A DNA stretch of 64,000 nt from Lichenostomus cassidix. Taxonomy: Eukaryota > Chordata > Aves > Passeriformes > Meliphagidae. This document shows positions 37,201 through 49,200 of the stretch, one piece after another (the stretch's first letter is position 1; the number at the start of each line of letters is the position of its first letter). The stretch spans positions 104,935,443-104,999,442 of the forward strand of contig CM039182.1 in the NCBI GenBank assembly GCA_008360975.2. The letters run 5' to 3'. The notes below the pieces were generated by a model. That model saw only the letters and a list, made by a program, of their open reading frames with translations. It was not told where the DNA came from and did not search any database. A program made the position numbers and the translations under genes.

Positions 37201-40200
37201 GAAGATTGTCTGAATGTTTGGCTTTGATGATGTCTTTATGACATACAAAGCCATTGTGTGAAGCACAGGTTAGAGGCAAATGCTGGTATTGCAGGTTTGG
37301 TTTGTGTAGTTGCCACTCTTTTTTTTTAATATGTTGGAAACCTTCATGGATAAAGGGTTCCTCTTTCTTCTTTAAATATAATATTCCAAAATATAGAAGA
37401 TCTACCTTGTGAACGGTGTTGAAACTGCCTCAACATCCACTTCATATCTTCCTTGGCACGGATGGGCATTAATCCTCATCTACTTCTGTAGATGGGCAGA
37501 AAACTGGAGGTGTTGACCTCCAATTTTTATCAGAGGTGCCCCTTAAGCATCCCCTGAGCTGCTGTGGCACACACCTCCTCTCTCAGAGGTTGGTTTACAC
37601 TGTGGAAGCTCACAGCAAGTGGAGTTGAGCCTTGTTACTGTTCTTGTTCCAGGACAGGAGAAGGTGCCTCAGGTCAACAGCAGGTAGCTGTCCTACCACA
37701 CACACACAGCACAGGCATGTGCAGCCACATGCTGACCTGCTGTGGACCCTCAGACGGGTTCATGTCATGGCAAACCAAAGAGTGAAGACATTTGCAGATG
37801 GATTAAATAAGACTTGAAGGAATTATTCATTTGGAAGAGGGCTCCAGATGGTTTGAGGTGAATTGGATTTCAGCCCTTTGAGACAGGAGACAGGGATCAG
37901 ACACAGCAGATATTATCCTTTTAGCCATTAGGCAGGTCATACTCTGGACACTTGAGTCCCTAAAGAGGAGCTGTAACAGCCACACTCTCCAGGAACATTC
38001 CTGCAGGTTTCTGCCCACCCCACTCCCCAGCATGGTGTGTGCAAGGGCACTCTGTGGACCCCCCATGTGGCCCCAGGCAGGTTCAACTCTGCCTACTCAG
38101 GAAAAAGCAGATATCCTGGGCAGGGGAGAAGGGAACCTATTTTTCTTTGCTCACCTGCTCTTGAATCATCTCTAGCCACCACCTCTCCATCAGCTTCCAA
38201 TGAGATGGTACAACTGTGGCAGTGCTCACAGATGTTGAAATTGCTTCATGTGGCCAGCAGGACATGGTAGCCTGCAAAAATACTCTGCATATGCTTGCAA
38301 GTGAGAACAATCCATTCCTCATTAGTATAGCCCAAATGACTTCAAAAAAAGACGATGGCAGTATATGTCTGTTACTGTTAGAGGTGTTGCTAAGGAGGAA
38401 GAAGGTACTGTGTTGTTTTTCCCCCCAAGAATAAAAGATACTTCAGTTAGTTGGGTTTATAGTTACATTGTGGGTTGGATCTTTTTTCCCTTTGGCATGC
38501 ACCGTTGTGGTTCATGATTTAAAAGCATGTTTTGGAAAAGGGACTTCTTAGGCTTGTTTTTATCAATGGCAAAAGCATTCACAGATTGAAATCATACCTA
38601 TGTTTTCTGTGATGTGGTAAGAACTCTTTTAAGAGCTTTCAAGTTCCTGTGAAGTCCTGTCCAGAAGATGAATCTGGAGGACCTGGGGGAGGAGGAGAAC
38701 TGATGGTATGACACAAATGCAGCACTGCAGTATGGTTACTCTTACACTGAACTCTCAGACCTGGCTCACAGTGACTGACTGACTGACAGCAGGGCTGGAG
38801 GTGATGAGCTACAGGACAGAAAACTCAGAACATGAGATAGTGCACATCCTTATAAAAATGGCCAGTTTACCTCATCTTTTATTCTTTGTGGCATTGAATT
38901 CATTAAGTGGTTAGAAACTTACCTGCAGCCGGCATAGCTACTGAATATTATTGTCTTGAGAAAAATACAGGTATTCATCTGATGAAACTTGCCTCCAGTT
39001 AAAGGAAATAATGCAGGATGAGTAATCAAATGGACTGAAGCCCAGGAAACAGACCATTCTTGTGAAGTAAAGCAGCAAGTCGTTAGATAAAAAGAATTTG
39101 TGTCCTTCTCAGAAATGCTACTAACCAGCTTCATCCAGTTTCTAAAGATAAATCACTGCTGAATTTAACTTTGAATTGAACGAAATGCTGACCAGAACAA
39201 TGTGTTCAATGTTGCCAGGAGCAAGAGGTTTTCAATACCATCTCCCCAAATGATGTCTAACCACAATGATCGATTAGTCCATAGACCTGACTTTCCCAAA
39301 AGCCTTCTTTACCTAAACTCTTCAATCATTGTTCGTGATTAGTGTTTAAACTGGGTAAGAGAGTCATATGCAAAATGAGGCAAAACGAAGGACTCATGAG
39401 AGTGTCTTGCTGCCATCAGTTATTTGGCAGGTTAGTGAGTGTGGAAAACAGGGCAATATTTACAGGAGAAATGAGAGCATCTAAATTGCCATATGGATAG
39501 TAGCAATAAGCAGACAGCAAAGCAGGATACTCTGTTACATCCTTCAGATTTGTTACCAAATTCCTTGCTGTTCTTCCCCAACAGATTTTGTATGCAAGGC
39601 AGTTTTGATTAAGTCATCAATCTTGAGTGCTTTTCCTTAGCATTTATCATTCTGTAGGCCTGGGGAAGAACAACTGTCTTTTTTTAGGCTTTGACAGGGA
39701 AACTAAAATATCCCTGCTTTTCTTTACCATTGCCCATTTTCCTTGCTTCTCACAAATTGAACAAAAAATGAAACCAAGCACATATTAGCTTTACAGAAAG
39801 ACACATAAATCTGAGGCTTTTTTTTCTAACAACTGGACATTTCAAAACTAATAATCTCATGCATGAACTTTATAGAGCCACCATTGCTCATTCTTGTGAG
39901 CTGCCTTATTCCCTTAGATTGAAATTAACCAATGAATCTCCAAAGGCTAATAAGTTTAAATTTTGAACTTTCACTCTTAGTTGGGCAAAACTTCAGGAGA
40001 AGAGCTGGCATGCTAACAGCTAAATGTCTTCAGAGAGGGAAAAAGGAGGCTGGCCCATTACAGCCATCTTTCCAGGAGTTTGTTTGCTCCTTTTCCCTGT
40101 AAATTGCAGCTGGAGTTGTTCTGGCAACACTAATGGCATTAGGATCTGAAAGCTCTTGATCAATTATAGCAGGCAGTCTCAGGCAGCGGGAGATCTGCTG

Positions 40201-43200
40201 CTGGACTGCCTGGCAGTGCATCTTTTCCAGAGCTGTCATTGTCCTTGTCTCTATAAACAGAGATGATAAGTAGAAATTATTTACACTGACAGATGAGAAC
40301 AGCATCTTTTCTTGATATCTCATGAACCTCTTTTGCTTTTAGAATAAATCTTAGCAGTCAGGAATAGCTAAACATAAAATATAGGCACAGAAGGCTGACA
40401 TCTCTAAACAACAATTATCAGATTGCTTTTTGCAATAAGCAGAGGGCTTTTTCATGTATCTAGACATCTGTTTAATATTTCATGGACTCCTAAATTATTC
40501 ACAGGTTAGAGTGCTCAACTGTTACTGTCATTTAAAGAGCAAGTGCCCAGCAGGAATGTCGCACAGGACTTTGTAGATCACGTCAAACATAACATTTGGT
40601 TCATTAGAGAAGTGTTATACTTCCTAAGGTAACAGCATCCAATTTACTCTCTTAATCCTGGCCTGGCTAATAAAAGACACGATGAGATTGCTTGTTTTGA
40701 TCCTTATCTATCTGCTCTAAAACTTTTCACCATCTGACAAGAAATCTGGGATCCCATGTCACCTGGTATGGTTCCAAGAAAATCTGTGAACTCTTTTAGA
40801 TGGAGATACTTTCATTTCTTTCTTGCTAAGGAAGCTACCCAGTCTGACTACTCAAGAGCCTGCTGATCGCACTCCCAGTGCCAGAGACTTTCATTGCTAA
40901 AACTGAGGCCCCTTCACAGGGGGTGGCTCCAGTCAACCACTTGACTCCCCACACACCCCACCCAGACCCGGTTTCCTCGCTGGCTTGAATCCAGGTTTCC
41001 CATGGTAAAGTCCCAGATGTCTCATTCCATAAAGCCATTTATTCACAGTGCAGTAACACAGAAACAGCCCAAGCTGGTGCCACTGACGAGGGAGCCCCAA
41101 CCAAGGAACTTCCTGGCTTTTTTACCCTTACAGTCTCCCCATATGGAAGTCGCCTCTTTCTCTGGAGTCCTTGGCTCCTGCCCTGCTCTCTCTGTCCATC
41201 CACCTCACTGGCTCACTGGTTTTCACCTCCTTTATTATCCAAAAGACTGCAGTTCCAGGCTCTCACTGTGCTTCCCAGTGTCCATTCACCTGGCTGGTGT
41301 CACCCACCTTCATGCCCTCTGTTTCCCCAAAGGCTGGCAGTTCATGGCCTCTCTTCTCAGGCTCCTACCCAGAGCTCTGCATCTCAGTCTGCAGCTTTGT
41401 AGGCTGACTGCCTGCACCAGATATATTTCTCAACATTCTGCAGTCATGGATAACTTAGACAATATGTTTCGTTTTGAGGGTAGTTTCTAGCACTGCTCAG
41501 CCTTCTGGAAGTAGTATCCATGAATAGAATATCTAGAGTTTGACATTGATGTAAATCAGGGTACCTCCCCAAACTTTGTCAGAAACTGGGATCTAGTTTT
41601 TTGCCTCCTAAGGAAATGTTATCCTTGATCTTCTCATTTTCTCAAGCTTTCCCTGCTCAGATAAAATGAAGGTAGTAATATTAAGTTCCCATGGTTTATT
41701 TTTGGCTTTGGGTGTCTGCTCGAATTCCATGAAGTTTCTTAAAAAGCACTTTTGGAAATAAAGCAGGAAAATCAAAACTGAGGAAGAGGAGGAAGGAAGT
41801 TTTCTTTATTTAAATGACTCTTTGGCAAGAACTGCCTTTTCTACTCTGCATTTTTTAAGCACTGTTTACTCCTGGATATTGGTTTGTGCAGTTCCTCAGT
41901 CCCATCAGTAATTTAAATAACTTAAACACAGTGACAGCTTGATCTGTTTTTTCTATGAAGTGCCTGTCTTCCATATGCTCCTGGCTCACAGGGCCCCTTG
42001 GCTGTGGTGCCATGTAAGGACATGAGTCCTAAAGAGCCTGGTGGCAGTGGTTGGCCACACTGGTCTGGTGGCTGTACCCAAACAACTGTCCTGACCTTTC
42101 CCCAGGCACAACTCGCCCATTTGGAGAGGGCTAAGTGAAAGCATGCCCCAGATCTCTCCTAGTTGTTGTTCTTGGGATGTTGAGGCTGTGGGGAGGAAGC
42201 AGCTGTGCTGGGGCACCCCCCAGCAGCAGGCTGGCAGCCTCTGGGCTTGCCCTCCCAGCAAAAGCTTTTCCAAAGCATTCATGAACTCTTTGTCTTTAAT
42301 AGGAGTTAGGGAAAAAAATAAAGGCTTATCGTACAAAAGTTTTATTAGTTTGCTGTTGATCATACTGATAGGGAACTCAGAAAGGATACAGTAAAGTTGC
42401 TTAGGAATTCCTTATGAGGTGTAAATCAAGATCTTTTCTGAGGGAGAGGAGGATGTGTATAAGCCAGGATGAGCCTTTCCATGTATATGTTCATAAGAAA
42501 CTGCACATTTTTTAGTACTGATTTTCCTCAAGAGTGAAAGTTTAATTCTCTGGTTTATGGACAGGTTTCTCTCCAAACAGTAATATTTTATTACTCCATT
42601 TTACAACACAAGCAGTCATACTATCTAGAAATACAGAGCATATGTGGACAAGGGGAACACGCCAAGTAGCCTTTGCAAAACAGGGAGCATTACTGCAGTG
42701 TTGCTCACAGAGTCCTGAAAGGAGAGTCCTCTTTAGAAACATCAGAAAGAGGGGGAAATGGAGGCATTAATGTCCATCAGTCTTCAGCCAATATCCAGGA
42801 ATCAGCTTGCCAGCTGACCTTGCTCCTTGCTTCAAGAGCACTGATTCCTTTCCAGTCCCCAGAGCTGCTCTTTATTTTTTAAAGCTGCTGGGCTGACTCT
42901 TCAAAGGGTGATGGATTTCTGTTTGATGAATCGCAGAATTATCTGTGTTAATGACATGGAAAAATTTCTCCATGATGTGTTTTCAGAGTTGTAACAGCAT
43001 TATTTCTTGTTCTGTGTCTGTAAGGTCTTGAATGGAAGGAAACTACACTGTTGTGATTTCAGGTGGTTCAGATACTTGTTTTCATTTTGGGGTTCAGCGG
43101 CTCCCTCAGGTTGTGTGTTTGTTTTATAGGTAAGACCTGCTGAAATAGTTACAATTTCGCATTCATCTCTGTGAGTAGTAGTTCCCTTAAGCACTTTCTG

Positions 43201-46200
43201 TGCAGGAGCAAAGAGGCTAATACCATGCTTCTGACAGAGGTTATTTTTACATAATTATTTGTTCAGCCCCTCAGTAACATGATATCAGGAAACAAGAATG
43301 ATAATATGACACTGCTAAGTGAACTCCAATCAAGAAACTAAGAGGACTTTGTTGGGATTAGAAACTTGATATAGTCTTTTCCTTTGTCACTGAAGTATGT
43401 TTTCCAGCAGATAGATGGGCTGGATTTTTCCAGCAGGGAGGTACGTGACTTACTGGGGACTCAGGATAGCTGTGTTTCAGAGAAATAAAATGTGTGATAG
43501 GTTGAAGAGGAAAGACAAGGAAAGAGGGTGTATTGTATGTCACAGCAGGAGACAGCCCAGCCCTGCAATTGGGTGAAGAGCCTTCAGGGCTTCTCCTGGC
43601 CTCCATGTCAGCATCTCTCCCACACAAAGTTTGGAGCACATACTTGGGCCTTAGCAGCCATCAGCCAGGAAAATATTGCAAGATAAATATTATGGAGTTG
43701 TATACAGCTGTCATTTGTGAAGCACAAATTTGCTGCTAGTCTTTTTTACCTTTGCTCACATTTTGATCATGAGGCTAAAGCCTGCTTGTCTCAGGCATCT
43801 CATTTATCTCCAAATGGAAGATGCCAGGTGGGTTGGTCCTTCTAAAGTACATTCCCAGGTTTCCATGCCAGGATCATGGAAAATTGGGTTTCTCCTGTTA
43901 GCCTCCAGTAGGAGGGTCACTGGGCTTTGGCCACTCTCTTGTGTTCTTGGAGGAGCAGGAATACTTCCTGGAATCTTCCATGGGAAATTACCTCTGTTTC
44001 GCATAGGGGAACGTGAGTATGTGGACTGGGAACATCTGCCTGCTGGATAGATGGCAGTCAAGTGTTGAGGCTGAATTGTATCTCTCATGAAGTGCATATG
44101 ACTTCCAGTTCCTTCCCAGTGCCAGGTTCTGTCAGAGGCACCCAATGATGGGCAGCCTTGCTCTGCATCATAGGTGGGGTATGAGCTGCAACCTGGAACA
44201 AAGTGGTGGTTTTCTCTATAATATGTTTTAGACAACACAAGCGTTTCCCATAGGAAAATTTGTCTGATCTGTGCTTTGCATTGGCATGTCTTAATTAATG
44301 CTGCACCCTGTTTCAGCATTGGGTGGTGGAAAGTGAATAAAGCACGTGTACTAAGAGCTGTTTCTGCTCTTCTTTCTGCTTCCCAGGGATATGAAGCTGG
44401 ATGGTGGACGCCAGTGCCATTCTACTGGAGTGTGTCTGAAAGAAATAATTGGTCTTGAAGGTGTGGAGCTCGGAGCAGATGGGAAGGTGGGGATGCTTCA
44501 GTTCCTACTCCCTTATATTTTATGTAACATGGGAAAAAATAGCTTAACTAATAACAAGTGCAAATATAACATGCAGTGTAATGCAGTGGTTAAACCACAG
44601 TATGTGCAACTGTAAATAAGCTTAGCAGAAATTCATGAGGACTGCCCAAGCTGTCAATGCAGACAACTCTTTATCCTTGAAGAAATTTGCCTCTGGCAAT
44701 ATGTGAGTCTGTAAAGTATTACTGAATTACACAGCCTTCCCCTGGCTCTAGCAGGAGGTATCACTGCAGGGTATATTGTCAGGAGCTTAAAAATAATTTC
44801 TGGTGAGAATTGTAGATGTAATTCTGTTTGCTTTCAATTGTATTTAATTACATTTTGCTTACTATCTTTTTCCAAAGAGCAGGAAGACAGTAGCACAAAT
44901 GTGATGAGTTTTTCAAAATCTAGAAGTTCATTCACTTGAATAGAATAAGCAAATATGAATCTTTAGGGAAGTGATCCATTTTAAAGAAAGTCATAGAGGA
45001 GACACAGTTTTAATCATAAAAGAAAGCATTTCTTCCTGAAAGTCTGATTTATTTTCTACAGTTCAGTTTACCCAGTCTGCCATAATATATGGATTTAAAG
45101 GCCCTGGGTCAATGCTGCTACACATGTTGTGCTCACCTAACCAGGTGTCAGGCCAGACCACAGGCTGTAAATTCCTGAGGAGAATGTCTGCTTATAAATA
45201 ATGAAAGCTCACATGTTTTATTTGATAGCTGTTCTGACCTCGTCATAAACCAGTCTAGAGTCTCAAACTCATTTTTTTCTTCAATGCAATGTTATTTTTG
45301 GAAAATAAGCCAATGAGAAGCAAGGCATAGCTTTTTCTTGGCCAGAAGTACAAGCAGAGAATCAGTGCACTCTAAAAATAATTTTGTCACAAGTTATTCA
45401 TTCACACTTAGTCCATGTTGAGGGGTAGTAAATGATATCCCACAACCATTGCTGTGAACTGCAGCTCACTTATTGCATCAATAAGACTCTGCCAGTCAAA
45501 GTCCTAAGGAAGACAAATAGCAGAGAAAGTGCTTCAGTTTAGCAATGTTCAAGTGATTTGCCTCTGGCAGCTGTGTGCTGAGGGACCCATATAGATGATG
45601 CTAGTTCAGTAAAGAAGCTGCTGAAATGTGCTACAGAGAAGGCCACTGGAAAAAGCCTGACCAAACTGACATATCTTTAAATTTGACCCTAAATCTTACT
45701 TGATTTTGTAAATCCACTGCATTAGAGCTTGTGTGTGTATGTGTTTGTTTTGCTGAAGAATTAATGTCTTTGCAAAAGCATTTTTTGCATGGATAAACTG
45801 ACAGCACTGAAGCAAATGTAGGTGACTGGTTTTTATTCATCTGTGCCTAGCTACTAAATCCAGAAAATCCTCCATTAATTTGGCTTCTCTTGCTTCCAGT
45901 TGGAATGCACCAAAGATATCCCACTGCATCCAAGCTGGGCTGAAAGTAACTGTCTGTCTATTCTGACTATTTTTTGTAGACGGTTTCTTACACACAGTTC
46001 CTGTTTCCCACCAATGCTCTGGGAACTCGGAGAAACACGATAGATTCCACCTCATCTTTCTCCCAATTTCGCAATGCAAGCCATCGTAGCCTTTCTTTGG
46101 GAAGAGCTAACAGCACCCAGGGGAGCATTGATGCAGGTAACTTCTCAAGTAGCTTGTTTTAATATCCTTGGGTACCCTGATAGTAAGCAGTTATTAGACA

Positions 46201-49200
46201 GGATTGATGTGTCCTAATCCCCCTTTACCTTAAATTAAGTAAATACAGTTTCATCTTGTGGACAAAACACAGTTCATTCTGTATTTTCTCAGAGAGTTTT
46301 CTTGTGGAGGATAGAAAGTTAAATAAACAAGCAAGTCAGTAATATTGACAGCCCTGATGGCACCCAGCGTGCCTCCTCCTGTCAGTGGCATTGTTTGTTC
46401 CTCCTGCATCAGGCTTATCCTTCCCTTCCTTTGCTGTGGAAAATTTACAGTGGCAACATAGTAGTCATAAGCTGAAGGTGTAAATTCCACTTGTGACCTT
46501 TATTAAGCTGGAAAGGGCTATGTTTACAAAACCAGACACAAAACATAAGCCAAAGCACTATATGCTTAAGATATCCTGGCATGATAAATGAAACAAATCA
46601 AAACATTTGCTTCAACAGATGAAAACTTGTTGCTGGGAATAAAAGTCATTGTGAAGCTTTATATAATTCTGCAGTTCTCTAAGTCCTAAATTCATGTTTA
46701 CCAGGTAATTCATAAGCTGTAGGTCCTCTATATCCTGGCAAATCACATTAGTATAGAAATGCTTAGAGTTGTCAAGACTTAAAGCAATTTTTCATCTCTT
46801 TAAACAATCTTGAATGGAGATAATATTGTGCATTATCTGTGAACTTGTTTGCCACTTCTGTTAAGTCCAGAGATTTGTTGATGTAATGACTTCCTTTCTT
46901 CTATATCTAAACTGTTCTTTTGTAGGTAGTGACCTGGGAGACTTTGTTGAATATGACCCAAATCTTTTAGATGATCCTCAATGGCCATGTGGCAAACATA
47001 AGCGGGTTTTAATATTTCCTTCATATATGGTAAGTGATTCGGTGTAGGACAGAGAAATTCTGGTAACAAAATTTTGTAGGTTTCATGTGGCCATATTTTA
47101 AGAAGACTATTATTATTTTTAATCTACTAATAAGAGCTGTTTGGAATGCTTTGTTCTAAATGACAGTTAATGCTCAAGACATGTTAAAACAAACTCGTGG
47201 AGGTATTACAAAAGCAAACACTTTTATTACTGCTGTATTTCATAAATGCTTAAGATGAAAGGCTTGTTCAAACAATGCACTCATTCTCTGGCATTCAGAG
47301 GAAAACTTACACTTCCTCAAATTGGCATCTATTACAAAATAGGAGGATGCCCATTGGGGTTTTTCTGAAGTCATGAAGCTACGCTGTGTTTTGATGATAA
47401 TCATTCACCCCACTGAACAGTTTTGTTTCCCAGGTATTTATTTCACCGTGGGATAGTCCTTCCTTTAATTGCAGCAATTGTGAGCAGAGTCTGTATATTT
47501 CTCACCATATCCAAACCCTTAACAATACAGACACGTAACTGTTCCTTGCTCTATTCTCTAACTCAGTGTTTTCTGTGGTGAGAGACTTCTGTAGTCTTTT
47601 TTTTGGTTGCTTCAGGTCTGCAGGACTGTTGCAAGATGCACTGCAGTTGTACACGTGTGAGCATGTATCCATCTGGATTACACATCCAGAGTAATAGTAG
47701 GCAGTGGGGAAAAGATTCTTCTTCTGTTTTCCCCAAAGTGGTGACCTACTACTCTTACCTATATACAGATATGGTAGGACTTGAAACACTGAGGTCAAAA
47801 GTGTTGTCCATGTTCTTTTTAAATTTGGAACAGAAGACTTTATTTATGAAACTGCTAACGTATGTAAAGATACAGCCTTTGTATGTTCTCATCTGCCCCT
47901 CACCCCAGGGATAATTTGGCTCTTGGGGTGCTCCTTCTTCAAAATAAGCTCTAAGTGTTTCATGTAGATTGAAGATTATCTCCCTTCTAGCAGGAATGTT
48001 CTGTCTGTTGCACACAGAGGCTTAATTGAGTTCTAAGGCAGTGTTAATGCTTGATTTTTCAAATGGGAAGTCCAGAATGTCATCTGCTTACTTGCTGCCA
48101 GTTTTCCTTTAAGGGCTGGCAAGTTATTTTTTGGCTGCCAACCCACAAAGTGACAACCTTTTATAGCAGCTACATCTGTGTGGGAAAATATTTGTCAGGT
48201 TTCGGTATGGTTACTGTCATGGACAGGGAACTGACTTCCCTCAAGGAGAAAGACATTGTTAGCCAACATCCAAAGGGAGCATAGCTCTAGTAGTCATGGC
48301 TGTGTTTCTGACCTTCCTCAGGCTGCAAATGTGTGCCAGGCAGTACAAGTCCCCTAGGATCACCTGAGATCTTTGACCCCTTTTTTACTTGGTGTTGTCA
48401 TGGAAATGGTTAAATGAGTCAAAATGGGGTGGCCAGGGTGGGATCCTGCAAGGGAGTTCTCCATCCAGGAGTGGGTGTTCAGTGCCATTCTTCACTGTAT
48501 CCTGATTGACTACAGCATTTCAAAGTCTTCTATTTGTACTTCTATTGTAAAAAGGAGCTCTGGGGATTTGACAGGGGTATGGCTAGATGCCCTAAAGGTG
48601 AAAATGGACTTCAAGGACAGTTGTTAAAATCAATGTCACTGTTTATCTAGAATATATTTGCATTGACAGAGATCTCCCTGCTTTTTAATTTTCTCTAGGG
48701 GTTAATTACTGCTCTGTCTGGAATAATGTCTTATTTGACAGTTGAGGGAGTTTTTTCCTGAATTTGTCTTCCAGACATCACTTCTTCAGCACTGCCTGAG
48801 AGTCTGTGGGACTCCTATCTCTGTTTCTGAAGGCAGGCACTAATCTAAGAAAGGCTTGAAGGACATTAAGTGCTCTGTTTCTTTTGTTGAGGGGAATCAC
48901 AGGCATGTGCCAAAGGCTCTCTTGGCTGGGGTTTTGCAGGTGAAGCAGCACAGCTGTGATGCCATGCAGGAGCTGCACAGCTTTGCAAGAAACTGAGGTG
49001 TGGGTGGTTGTTCTTTGGTGCTCAGCTGAAAGATTTCACAAGGTGCTGGTGCTTCCTTCAGCCAAGAGAAAGGAGAAAAGGTAGTGCTGGAGTGTCCTGG
49101 AAGTTTGCAGGTTAAATAGGATTTTGCAGCTTGGGCAAAAGAGGGCTTGTGCATAGAGCTGGTGAATAAAAGACCACCAGCTCTATGCACATATTGGCTA

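Noticed and set aside
41002..41490. 162-codon plus-strand open frame
   Set aside because: It lies antisense across the candidate LTR and is explained by the ~86-bp tandem repeat; no domain is recognisable.
43804..44319. 171-codon antisense frame next to exon 5
   Set aside because: No family, no start-context support, and frames of this length are expected by chance in 64 kb.
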